Assembly (NCBI GenBank): GCA_030052745.1
Contig: JANBVO010000012.1
Coordinates: 124,001-188,000 of the forward strand
Length of the DNA: 64,000 nt
Direction: 5' to 3'
Source of the DNA: Pleurostoma richardsiae
Taxonomy: Eukaryota; Ascomycota; Sordariomycetes; Calosphaeriales; Pleurostomataceae
Shown: piece by piece, positions 1 through 10,370 of the stretch
How the letters are laid out: each line of letters begins with the position of its first letter
How positions within the stretch are numbered: position 1 is the first letter of the stretch
Notes under the pieces: model-generated
What the model was told of the DNA's origin: nothing
The model's database searches: none
What the model saw: the letters and a program-made list of their open reading frames with translations, nothing else
Position numbers and translations under genes: made by a program

Positions 1-340
1 CCTGGACCGGACTCGCTTTGAGCTGGCTAAGACTGCAGATGTGCGAATGGTTGGCAACAGCCAAAGGTGAAAATGTATATTCAGAATAAGTCACCTGCTC
101 TGAGGAAGCAGCTCTTGCGTTCCTCAATCATGCTTGGTGTCCCCTTGTTGACCTAATGATGCAGCAGCCTCGTGGAATCGGCTACAGTCCCCATTACATC
201 TTGTCCCCCACCCCTTGTCTTTCCGTACAAAATGCCGTAGTCGCGTCAAGTGCACCCCTTCCTCCCGGGGGTTCATTCTGCCCGTTATGCGTGACTGTGC
301 ACTTGACGTCCACCTTTGTCTTGCTGCAATGAGCTTCGGC

Positions 341-619
341 TTACAGTCCCTTCGCCTTGGCGTCCAAGTAGACGCCCGCAGTATCGAATTCGATGACGTT
401 GCCATTCGCATCGGTCATGGCGGCCACACTCAGAGGCGGGCCGTTCTGGGTTGAAGGTGCTTGACGCTTAACCCACTCTGCAGAAGCCGACGTTAGCAAG
501 CCATCTTTTCTCGGTCCAGTACCGAGCCCTCGTCCTGGTTACCCACCGTTGTGCTCCTGCTGGGAGACGGCAAGGGCCGCAGTGAAGAGTGCGAAGACGG
601 TGAGGAGAGAGTACTGCAT
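341..619 (-). CDS. Small secreted protein, two exons
   Basis: The start codon at 619 opens a typical signal peptide (MQYSLLTVFALFTAALA) on the minus strand. The first exon runs 619-547 and the second 477-341, ending in TAA. The intron uses a GTGGGT donor, has a GCTAAC branch point and ends in CTGCAG. This donor keeps the frame; the neighbouring GTAACC donor would not. The mature product is only about 50 residues. It has a Lys-Arg pair just after the exon junction (WVKRQAP), a possible Kex2 cleavage site, and ends in YLDAKAKGL. No cysteines are seen in the mature part, so it does not look like a disulphide-rich effector. I do not recognise the family. The signal peptide and intron signals are direct observations; processing at KR is inference. 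Confidence 0.6.
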
Positions 620-2839
620 TTTGAAGCGAGGTTGTGGATGGATCAACTCGAAGAGACTTGAAAAAGGAACGATGATGTCGGCCGGCGACGAGCAGAAGAT
701 GGTCTGAATAATACACAAGGACGTACAGGACGACGAAGAATGAGAAGGATGGGGAGAGGGAAAGGAGAGGAACGAGAAAGGGTCGAGCTGGGAGGGAAAG
801 CTATTTGTACCGCATTGAGGCCCAGGCATGCCATCCCATGATAATGAAGAGGGAGAGCGGCAACCGGTTTCAGCCACGGCGGATCAGCGCAGGAGATCGG
901 ATTGCAAGCAAGGACGATTATGCCAGCCGATCTTCTTGTCCTGCCTGAGCAAGTGCCTCTCGAGCCGAGCACTGCACGCCGTTGACGAAGAGCGTTGCCG
1001 AGTAAGAGGAGGGCCGTGACACTGTCAAGCCGGGCCTAGGCATACCCGAGGCCTCGACCTCAACCCCTGGCGGCTCTAGCTCCGCCCCCGTCGAATATAG
1101 AGTTATAAACAGACTCCAGGGAACGAAACAGCAATTAGACGTTAAGCATACCTTCCCCGGCGCCAGGAACACGCGGCATTGGTCTGGAGCAGAAAGCTTA
1201 TTCACGCAGTGTTACATTCCTCTGCTGCGCAGGCTTCCGTGCGGGCCCAGGGGAAGGGATTGGAGCGGGAAGCTCTGGAAGCCAAGCTTTCTGTCGACAG
1301 GGTGCTGAAACGCCGTTGTGACTGCTCCAGCGTGATAAGCCGCTGTGCGGTCCATAACAGCATCCCATGCCCCCCTGCGCAGCGGTTACGACGCCCGTGT
1401 CTTGGCGTGAAGATCAGACGCACTAGCAGACGCCTTCCGAGCTTCCGTGTTCCAAGAGGGACGGCATTCTTGGATATTTTGATATTAGTAGGGGCCACGC
1501 GCGGCGGCGGACATCGCGGTTGAGGACCAAAACGTCCCCGCGGCACCTTAACTTGAAAAAAGGGGAAAGGCAGGGTTGGGGGTTGGGGGTTGGAGCTGGG
1601 ACCCGTACCCGACAACAACAATAACAACAACAGGGAGAGCTGCTCGTTGGCCCTCGTTCAGGGCATCCATCAGATCAACGACCTTCACACCCTCACCTGC
1701 GTACTGCAAGACTTTGATCTTTTGTCTCTTCTCCCAAATCTCGTGGTAACCCCAGTAGTTATTAGCAGTGTGTTCCTACTTCTGGAACATGTTCTTTTGA
1801 TCTTGTTATCTACGCTTGTGAGATGTGGGCAGTTGTCAAGTCCTCCTCGACGCACCAGGGTCTGGCCCTCGAAAGCAGGGCGTGCAACCGGGTGACGTTG
1901 AAATCTCCTGCTCCTGCAACTTTACCCTCGAGGGGAAATGCTGTTGGCTCGGTCTCTGCAGGTAGCCTGCACACTGGCGGGGCAGCCGACGGGGAATGCA
2001 TCTGCGGTATCAAGTGATCTCAGCGAGATGGGTCTCTGGCGTCTGCGTTCCTGACGCCAGCCAAAATGGCAGGCCATCCGCACTCTGACCAGCTCATCTC
2101 GTTCCTTGAAGTGACAGTCCAAGGAGAAAACATGTGATGCTTGGGCCTCAGAACGTGTCCATCGTCCAAGGGGTACAAGCTCCGCACGTCAACGTCCCAG
2201 TCCCGAAAACAGTTTCCCTTGACCGTCGCCTGCCATGGTGCAATACTGTCGATGCCATCTCGACCCGAGCCACGCAGAGGCCGGCGTTGTTACTACCACC
2301 ACGACGAGTGAGTCTGGTCGGGGTCTCGCAGAGGATCAAGTGGCGCTTCAAGAAGAAACCCAAACCAGCCCAAAGTGGGGCTGCAGCTCGGGGGCTTAGC
2401 GCGGGGCTCGTCGGCTGACTCGCTGGTGCTCGATAAGGCGAAGAGCCTAACCCTCGCGGGTAAAGCATCCCGCAAGGCGACAGAAAGGGTGGCTTGCGAC
2501 TTGTTTGGCTAAACCGTTGTTGTCCGTGATCCTTCTTCTCCCTCCGCCTGCCGCCCATCGAACGAACCCCTCGACCCCTCGTCCCTCACTCCCCTCTTCC
2601 CCTCCTCCCCGCCCTGGTTCCAGAAGGTGCTTCTCAGCTGCGTCGACCCATCCGCAGACGCTGCCGCCGTCAGGTTGCCCTTCAACCACAGTCGCTTCTC
2701 CCACGGTTCGTCCTTTGTCGACCCTGCTCACTCTCTTCTGATCTTGCAGCAATTATCCGTACCAGCCGTCTCCTTCTCTCCGACGGCCAGCAACACCCTC
2801 GAAGCCAGGCCCAGTCTGCACTGGATCACGCCAACCGCA
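620..2839. other. Intergenic region, no supported gene
   Basis: Open frames here are short, overlap on both strands and show no recognisable domain. The stretch holds the promoters of the divergent small secreted protein and AMMECR1 genes, a run of guanines near 1573, and a short CAA/AAC microsatellite near 1613-1632. Confidence 0.5.
1573..1600 (+). repeat. G-rich tract with quadruplex potential
   Basis: Runs of three to five G separated by TT or short spacers (GGG-TT-GGGGG-TT-GGGGG, then GGAGCTGGG) give four G-tracts within 28 bases. This fits a G-quadruplex sequence pattern. No function is implied by position. Confidence 0.45.
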
Positions 2840-3679
2840 ATGGCCACTGTCGACCACTGCCTTTTCTGTTTCGAGACCCTCGTGGCCGAACTCGAACGCC
2901 GCAAGTCCTTGAGCCTGCAGGAGGTGCAGGACTCCTACTCCGAATATGTCAAAACTCTCGACGCCGAGGAGGAGGAATCAGAGACGGGAGACGATGCACC
3001 CAAATCCCAGAAGCTGAGCAAGCAGCTGCCCGCTCTCCGTCGCCTTGCCGCCTCCTCCTCGTCTGCTTCCTCGAACTCGTCATCCGCATCCGTGTCCTCT
3101 GTCTCGTTAGACCAGCAGACCAGCGTCGCTGACACCCCCGCGACCTCCGTATCATCCCTCCCCATCACTGCCGAATATCCACTTTTCGTCACCTGGAACA
3201 CCATTACGCGGAGCGGCCACAATCTGCGCGGATGCATCGGCACCTTTGAAGCGTTACCTCTGGAAGAGGGCCTGTCGAGCTATGCCGTCACGTCGGCCTT
3301 CCACGACACGCGTTTCAACCCCATCTCGGCCCGCGAGCTGCCCTCGCTCGAGGTTGCGGTGACGCTGCTGACCGATTTCGAGGACTGCGACGACGAGATG
3401 GACTGGATCCTCGGAACCCACGGCATCCGCATCAGCTTCTACTACCATGGCCGCCGCTACGGCGCCACATACCTGCCCGACGTGGCCACCGAGCAGGGCT
3501 GGACTAAGGAGGAGACCCTCGTTAGCCTGATGCGCAAGGCCGGCTGGATGGGCCGTAAGGAGCGCTGGCAAGACGTCGAGCTCAAGGTCGTGCGCTATCA
3601 GGGCAAGAAAGAAAGCCTGAAATACTCGGAGTTCAAGCGGTGGAGGAAGTGGGTAGATGCGAGCAAGGTCAAGGCCTGA
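2840..3679 (+). CDS. AMMECR1-domain protein
   Basis: Single-exon gene of 279 residues. The chosen ATG gives MATVDHCLFCFETL; the longer open frame upstream begins without an ATG and reads as leader sequence. After a variable serine-rich stretch (about residues 70-105), the AMMECR1 domain fills the C-terminal half. It includes the family signature LRGCIGTF, the following segment SAFHDTRFNPIS, and the C-terminal KAGW and KVVRYQG segments. The fold is conserved from archaea to man, but its biochemical role is not established; a nuclear or cytosolic location is usual. The Ser/Glu-rich insertion between the N-terminal helix (LVAELERRKS) and the RGCIG core is common in fungal members. The family assignment is secure; no function is claimed. 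Confidence 0.92.
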   Translation: MATVDHCLFCFETLVAELERRKSLSLQEVQDSYSEYVKTLDAEEEESETGDDAPKSQKLSKQLPALRRLAASSSSASSNSSSASVSSVSLDQQTSVADTPATSVSSLPITAEYPLFVTWNTITRSGHNLRGCIGTFEALPLEEGLSSYAVTSAFHDTRFNPISARELPSLEVAVTLLTDFEDCDDEMDWILGTHGIRISFYYHGRRYGATYLPDVATEQGWTKEETLVSLMRKAGWMGRKERWQDVELKVVRYQGKKESLKYSEFKRWRKWVDASKVKA

Positions 3680-4670
3680 AGGCACCTGGAGGAGCGGAAG
3701 TTACAAGTTACATGACTGGGATCCACGGCGTCTTGAGGGAAACGGCGTGTCTACTGGGTATCAACGAATGGATGGCATATCTCACGGAGTCTACTGACCG
3801 GAGGATTGGGCGTATATTGGGACGATTACTGGAGGGTAATCTTCTGGATGAGATATGCATGCTATCTCATCAGTCGACATACACGCCATGTCTATTCTGT
3901 GGCATAGAGTCACGTCGAGTACCTTGTGCAGGGCCTGAACCGATAATAACTCCACCTCCTACCGACATGCCCAGATGTTCCCACACTGGATTATGGGCTT
4001 GTGCAGCTAGACATTCACCACAAGTCTGCTTTGAAGAGGGCGGTTTAGCGTATTCAGGGCCCTCCTGGATAGCGAGGCAGTGCAATGACGCCTGTTTGAA
4101 GCGTTACTCAACCATAGACCTGCATCTCTTTAACGGTTGGGGTCGTTGAGTCTGACCAAGTCCCTCGCTACGCATGGTCAACATCGTCGAGCTGCTTGGC
4201 GAGTCGACTACCCTGATATTAGAGCCAGCTGCGAGCCTAAATGTTGTGGTCAGCATTTGAAGATGCCCGAGTGCAAGAAGATTTATGTGTGAGGTATTGA
4301 TGAACAGACCAAACGGCCCTTGCATGTAAGAGGTATTCAACATATGCTACAGTCATCCATCCATCCAAGAAGACCATACATCGTGTAGTACGCTCCCTGA
4401 ACGCCAATTGTAATAACCCTGGGAATGTGTGACAAAAAGCCGGCTTGCAGAAAACGCCGAGAAGAAAACACATATGTAGGTGACGAGGGAGCGTAGGCGT
4501 TCCCTTCCGTTCCACAGCCCGGCCCGTCATGAGCGTTCCTCGTTAAGACATGTCTCTCTCTCCCACCAGACCCTTCGTATTCCTCATCCCGCCTCCTTTT
4601 CCGTCGTCATCCCCCCCTTGGCTCCCTCCGGCTGCTCGTCGACATTTTATCGCGCAAGAAAAACCATTCA
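3680..4670. other. Intergenic, convergent 3' ends
   Basis: This lies between the 3' end of the AMMECR1 gene and the 3' end of the Ras-like gene on the other strand. An open frame overlapping the AMMECR1 stop has no protein-like character. The last 150 bases before the Ras-like stop are pyrimidine-rich on the plus strand. Nothing else is supported. Confidence 0.5.
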
Positions 4671-5537
4671 TCACCAGCACCTCAGCTTCTTCCAGAACCC
4701 CCCGCCGCCCCTTCCGACCTTGTCGCCGTACAGCACGGGCCCCCTCGTCCCAGGCCCGCGCGCGTCGCCGCCGCCGGCGCTCTTCTCGTTCTCGCTGGCG
4801 GGCAGCGGGCTCAGCGGCTTGGTCATCCCGCGGCGGTCCATCTGCGCGCCGTCGGCGTCCAGCACGCCCATCTCAGCGAGCCGGCGGCCCTCGACGACGC
4901 GGCGCACGATGAGCGCGAAGGTCTCCTCGATGTTGACCTCCAGGCGCGCCGACGTCTCCATGAAGCCGCACCCGTGCCGCCGCGCCCAGTCCAGGCCCAG
5001 CGCGGCCGGCACCTGCCGCGACTCCTGCAGGTCGCACTTGTTCCCCGCGACGATCTTGACCGGCGGCACGGTCTTGGCGCCGGACCCGGCACCCCCGCTG
5101 CCGCCGCCGCCGCCGCCGCCGTAGTCCGCAGAGGGGCTGACGCCGGCGCGGCGGGCGCGGGCGGCGTTGTCGAGGCGGGTCTCGGCCTCCATGTCGATGA
5201 GGTCGTTGAAGTACTGCAGGGCGTCGAGGCTGTCGCGCGAGGTGATGTCGTAGACGAGCAGGAAGGCGTCAGCGCCGAGGTTGGAGCTGGCCCACATGCC
5301 GCGGTACTCCTCCTGGCCGGCCGTGTCGGTCAGGCTGAGGTGGTAGGTGCTGCCGTCGATGCGGCGCGTCACGCTGTAGCTGTCCTCGATGGTGGGGTCG
5401 TACTCGGACGTCCACTGCGACCGGACCAGCCGCAGCGTGATGGACGACTTGCCGCAGCCGCCGTCGCCGCAGATCGTGATCGAGATGGGTACGGGGGGCT
5501 GGTTGGTGGCGCCCGAGTGCGGTTGCGACGGGGCCAT
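4671..5537 (-). CDS. Ras-like small GTPase ending in Cys-Trp
   Basis: Single-exon protein of 288 residues. The Ras fold is clear: P-loop GDGGCGKSS (about residues 24-32), effector region EYDPTIEDSY, switch II DTAGQEEYRG with the catalytic Gln, GNKCDL for guanine recognition, and METSA. Compared with canonical Ras (about 190-210 residues) it has an insertion of some 30 residues before the GNKCD strand, including a glycine run encoded by a CCG/GCC repeat near 5098-5122, and a long basic, glycine-rich tail. It ends FWKKLRCW. I recall related filamentous-fungal Ras-like proteins with a similar basic -CW end, so it may be conserved, but this is not a CaaX box. It is probably a membrane-associated signalling switch. 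It is not an obvious orthologue of Ras1, Ras2, Rheb or Rsr1, and its pathway is unknown. Confidence 0.88.
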   Translation of the reverse strand: MAPSQPHSGATNQPPVPISITICGDGGCGKSSITLRLVRSQWTSEYDPTIEDSYSVTRRIDGSTYHLSLTDTAGQEEYRGMWASSNLGADAFLLVYDITSRDSLDALQYFNDLIDMEAETRLDNAARARRAGVSPSADYGGGGGGGSGGAGSGAKTVPPVKIVAGNKCDLQESRQVPAALGLDWARRHGCGFMETSARLEVNIEETFALIVRRVVEGRRLAEMGVLDADGAQMDRRGMTKPLSPLPASENEKSAGGGDARGPGTRGPVLYGDKVGRGGGGFWKKLRCW

Positions 5538-8080
5538 TTCGCGAGCGTTCGAGATGCGCGAGAGCCCGGTCGGCGTAGTCGCAGAGTCGTGGGAGTCTAG
5601 CGACAGTGGCCGTGGCGGGAACAGCGCGGAATCTGGTTCTAGTAATCTCCCTTATATGAGCCGTATGTCTTGGAGCTCTGCGTAGAGCTGCTGAAGGAGC
5701 AGAGAGGCCTGCAGATGTGTCGCACACAGGACCGCGAGTGGTACGTGGTCCCGTCAATGGGCGCCGAGGAGGTGGGTTGGTGGATCCGAGACACAGTCGC
5801 GGCCGAGGCCGTTTAGAGGCGCCGGTAGTTCGCCAAGCAGGACCAACAGAGTAAGACAACAAGGCGGCCAACAGGATGGTCCTGGCCAGTCACAGTCGCA
5901 GTCACAGCCACAGAGTGAGCACTCGGTGGTGTGGGATGAAGAGTCGCAAGACAGAGATCGTGCACAATGAATGTCTCTTGGACAGTCTCGACTTGAGAGA
6001 TTTGCCGTTGCCCACGCTGGACTTTGACTCAGACAATCGGGAGGCGGGGTCCGTCGCGCCTAGCAGCAGAGCACGGCTGCGCAGGGAAAAGGGGGCGGGC
6101 GACAGTTCCAAACTTGTGCCCGATCTGGACGAGACGCTGCTGTCGAGAGAGCGCGAGGTGACGAGGATAGCGCCGAATTATGACGGATCGAAGGAACGAA
6201 GAAGAAGAAGAGAGCGAGATGATAACGGAGAGGAGAAATGCTCTAGTCCGTATGTACGCAGTCCAAATGCAGTTGCTTCTTTCTGATCGCCTTGGGATCT
6301 GTGGATTTCCGCGCAGGATTTTTCGCCTTGCTTCGCCATGCAGCAGATGCTCGTGCGCAACGCACAGAAGAGACCGGGAGTCCAAGCACGGCCGGCCAGC
6401 TCCGTAGGTTGTATCCGCTACTACCTACATCCATCATCACTTGCCCTCGAAGGCAGAGGTTAGGACTGGTTTACGGAAGTACGGATACAGGCTGCAAGGC
6501 AGCGCCTCTAACCCAGGTTATACGTATGACCTGCTGAGCCATCACCGTCTTAGATGCAGTTGATCAGATTGTGTTCTGTCCCGCTTGGAGGCTGTCTGTC
6601 CGCCTGCTACATAGGAATCTCCCTAAGATATCGAGGCAGCAGACCAAAAAGGTACAGTACTGTACCTCCGATGTTGAAGCGACGGTGATACTGGATATGG
6701 ACTCCCCTGCATCTCTGCCCACCATCGAAACCTCTCCGCAGCGGGTCGGCGCCCCTCTGATATGTCGACGCTTTCATTCAGTGAAGATGAACTCGTGGGA
6801 GAGCCTCCCCGGCTTTCCTCTCGACAGGAGGCTAGAAAATTCCTAGGCCGATGGTCTCCCAAGGGGTGCATCATAGCCCCTATTCCGAGCCGCAGGGCTG
6901 GCAAGGTTGCCGTCGGGGAATTTTCCTCTGTTCTTATATGCACTCCTTTGATCGACGTGATGCCCAACGCACAGGGTGCTCTAGTTGTCGCATCTGTGCT
7001 AAATCGAGCGATTGGGCATCGGTTTCCCAAGAACATCAATGCCCGTGTTCAAGAGCTGCTGCCCTTCAATGCCGTGGCCACCCTTCCTTGGCCTCGCGAG
7101 ACACACCTGGCAGATACTACCATAACCAGCGGACTTGCTGTAACTATTGCGTACCTACTTCGTCGCACCAATTCTGGACTCCCCTACGGCTGCCAGTCCT
7201 CCATTTGTTTCAAGAGGCACCCAATGCTACCGTTCCCGCCTCGTCCTGGAGCGTTTGAAACATGCAGACAAGATCGGCACTCTCCACGAGCTGGGGGCCA
7301 CAAGAAGCCAGAGCAACCGCCGCAACCGTCCCGAGGCAGCACCCCGCGCCGTGCCAAGACTTCGGTCCTGCAAGATGCAAGCACAGCTGTGACAGTGACG
7401 GGGGCCTTCGAATCAAGCCGGCGGCCTCTACACCACCAAGAGAGGAGTACTGTATCTCATCTTCCCATCTCAGGCAAGGCGCATTGACGTGCTGGATCTC
7501 GCGGCGCCGTGGACGAGGCCTGCCTGATCTGACCTAGGCCACCTGCCGCAGCCGGCAAGTGGCAGAGCATCGATCGACATCCGCACGAGAGGCCTGAGAC
7601 GGGAACCGGCATACCTTCTCTTGTGTCTCTTCGCGAGCCGAAACTTCATCAGTCAACTCGCCATCTCTTCTGTGTCTATCGCCGCAACAGATCCCGCATT
7701 GCGGCGAGCAGCTCCTTATGAGTAGTCTCACGGTCGAAGAGCTCCCTAAAAATTGCGGTTCATTGCCATTGCCTCCTCTAGCCGTTTAAATTGCGTCTCT
7801 TTGACGTTTTGGTGAGGCTTCTCGATGAGTTTCCATCGTCTCCGTTGCCGGCCTCGGCAAGCGAGAGTGTCATTGGTGGGCGGTGAGATCATCGGGGAAG
7901 ATTCGGTCGCCATGAAATTTCAAACCGGCGGGACGGGCTTGTTGACAACTCTGGCTGTGGACAACCCAGCAGAACCGCTGAATCATCTCAAGTCATACTA
8001 TCGCTGTCCTGTCCCTCCCTGTCTTAGGTTGAACGCATACGGTCGTCCCTCCCGTCGTTGGCGGGCTTCAGTAGGACCAA
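5538..8080. other. Intergenic, doubtful open frame at 6762-7487
   Basis: This holds the promoter of the Ras-like gene and then about 2 kb without a recognisable gene. The longest plus-strand open frame (6762-7487, 241 codons) starts with an acidic stretch, MSTLSFSEDELVGEPPR, but becomes low-complexity. Overlapping frames at 6851-7258 and 7147-7392 are about as plausible. I cannot decide whether a gene, or the relic of one, lies here. An imperfect hairpin (GCCAC...GTGGC) spans 7538-7563. Confidence 0.35.
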
Positions 8081-9804
8081 ATGATGGGGCCTCTGAACAG
8101 AGCAGCAGAGGTTGCCGATGTGAGTACGCGATGCAAATTTAACACTTGATTGGACACCCTGGAATTCAGGAACCGCCTTCTAACTGGCTGCGTGCGCACG
8201 AAGCTTATCGATGCCGTTAAAGCCCTGATCGTGCCATTTGTGAGAGCTGCCGACGAGGCCGCCCCTTTCAAAGCCGTCGGCAAGCCTTCTGAATCTCCCG
8301 AGGGAAGGCCAAAAAATGCGCTTGTAGATTTACACCCGCCAACTGATCTAGTATCCCGCCTGAAGTTCTCCCTCCCGGCCGGGGAAGGCCTCGGCAAGGA
8401 GGGCCTGCTTGAGACAATCCAGGGCGTGCTGGAGCACAGCGTGAACACGTGGGACCAAGGCTTCCTGGACAAGCTGTACGCGAGCACCAATGCTGTAAGT
8501 CTGCCCCGGTTGACCGGAAACAGCGGCTGACTCTGCCAAGGTCGGCGTGATATCCGAGCTGCTTCTCTCCGTCTTGAATACCAACGTAAGTCTGGCGAAA
8601 CCCTCACCTAGTGGCAACCTCGCCTAACATATGAGCCTAGGTGCATGTCTATCAAGTCTCCCCGGCTCTGACCGTGATAGAGAAGACAACCGGGAAGACG
8701 TTCGCGAGGCTATTCGGCTTCAACGGGCCTCGTGCTGGCGGCGTGACCACATCTGGTGGGAGCGCGTCTAACCTGACTTCGGTTGTCATCGCAAGGAATA
8801 CGCTGTATCCGGATGCTAAGGTCAGCGGCAACAGAGACCATGATTTCGTGCTCTTCACGAGCGCACACGGACACTACTCCGTCGAGAAAGCTGCGCAGAC
8901 GTGCGGAATGGGCTCGGATAACGTGTGGCTCGTTTCCGTGGATCGGGAGGGTCGGATGATTCCATCGTCCCTCCGTGAGAAGATTGTGCAGGCCAAGTCT
9001 GAAGGCAAGACGCCGCTTTATGTCAACGCGACCGCGGGTACCACCGTCATGGGCTCCTTTGACCCGTTCGAGGAGATCTCGGTAATCTGCAAGGAATTCG
9101 GCCTCTGGATGCACATCGACGCGAGCTGGGGCGGGCCTGCCATCTTCTCCGCCACGCACAGACACAAGTTACGAGGGTCTCACCTCGCAAATTCGCTAAC
9201 GGTGAATCCTCACAAAATGATGAACGTTCCCGTGAGCTGCTCGTTTCTCCTTGGCCCCGACATGAGCATATTCCATCAAGCGAACACCCTCCGCGCTGGG
9301 TACCTGTTCCACACAGAGGAAGACCAGGACACGGAGGTCTGGGATCTGGCCGATCTGACCCTGCAGTGCGGTAGGAAGGGTGACAGTCTCAAGCTTGCCC
9401 TTTCGTGGGTGTACTATGGCGCTTCCGGCTTCGAAAGACAGGTTGATCATGGTTTCGAGGTCGCTGCCTATCTTGCAGGCCGGGTGGAGCAAAGCAGAGA
9501 TTTTGTTCTCATATCGACGAACCCGCCGCCATGCCTACAAGTGTGTTTCTACTATGCTCCAGGAGGTGTGCTTGCCTCGGATGCAGCAGTAAACACGCAA
9601 CGAACCAAACTGATGGTTCAGAAGTTGATACCGCGGGGCTTCATGATTGATTATGCCCCAGGCGAGAAGGGCAGTTTCTTTAGGGTTGTTGTGAATTGCC
9701 AGACTCTACCATCGACGGCAGATGGACTAATCACAGCGTTAGAAGAGGTCGGCAGGGAGGTCTTGGCTTTTGGAGAGGGAAATTCCAGCACGACCGTAAT
9801 ATAG
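8081..9804 (+). CDS. Group II PLP-dependent decarboxylase (glutamate decarboxylase-like)
   Basis: Four exons are inferred: 8081-8119, 8204-8494, 8541-8585 and 8641-9804, giving 512 residues, normal for the family. Evidence includes VLNTNVHVYQVSPALT near the substrate site, HIDASWGGP with the aspartate that contacts the pyridine ring, and NPHKMM with the lysine (about residue 317) that forms the Schiff base with pyridoxal phosphate. The family covers glutamate, cysteine-sulphinate, diaminobutyrate and aromatic amino-acid decarboxylases. The sequence resembles the fungal glutamate/cysteine-sulphinate-like group, but the substrate cannot be assigned. The first two introns end in AAG, a rare acceptor form; both have a branch-point-like CTAAC or CTGAC just upstream, and the nearby CAG choices lead to stops. 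Neighbours give no pathway context. Confidence 0.9.
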
Positions 9805-9911
9805 CAGTACCTAGAATAGATGTAGCTGTAGAGGCCGATAAAGCCCACACTTCATAGACTCTTCTTCAATTGGATTTTGGAATTAGGTTCTGCCTCCTTT
9901 TACGGCGTACA

Positions 9912-10186
9912 GCCCCTCTGAGGGGCCAGGCTGTCACAATTCAAGGGGTCCCCTTGCTAAGAACCTTCTCCCTTTCCGGGCCTCCAGCAGCTCCAGGAGA
10001 CAACCAGGCCCGGCAGGTCTAACAAACAAGGAGGCCTAGGAATCCCGGTAGCTTTAGGAGGCCAGGCCAAGAGGCCGAATACCTAGGTGAAGCTTCTTCG
10101 TCCCCCAGACAGTTTGGCCTACCAGGCTCACTAGTCCTCTTGGTCTGTTCGAGTTGTTTGGCTCGCCAGGCCTCGTACAAGACGAG
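9912..10186. repeat. Cluster of short palindromes and AGGCC-type repeats
   Basis: Within 275 bases lie two perfect 15-base palindromes (GCCCCTCTGAGGGGC at 9912-9926 and CAAGGGGTCCCCTTG at 9942-9956), the perfect palindromes AGGCCT, ACCTAGGT, GAAGCTTC and ACTAGT at 10032, 10081, 10089 and 10130, and a hairpin CTCGT-ACAAG-ACGAG at 10172-10186. Copies of CCAGGC/AGGCC recur between them. The segment separates the decarboxylase from nop9. Its nature (terminator-side repeat, element relic or chance) is open. Confidence 0.5.
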
Positions 10187-10370
10187 TTTCCGGAAAGTGA
10201 GCCCTATCGGCCTCCATACGTGGCAGAAGGGTGGCCTGAAGAATTGTGGCGTCCCTCTCTGATAAGATAAAGAAACTGCAGTATCCCAAAATTTCTCCAA
10301 AAAGTCGAAGAAAATTCCCCGCCATCAACAAGATCCCTCCGCCTTCCGAGCCTGTAGCGAATTCTACAAG

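Noticed and set aside
3640-4149. 169-codon frame overlapping the AMMECR1 stop
   Set aside because: It overlaps the end of a secure gene, shows no motif and fits 3' untranslated sequence.
4974-5600. 208-codon plus-strand frame opposite the Ras-like gene
   Set aside because: It is an Ala/Gly/Val-rich antisense shadow including the translated CCG repeat.
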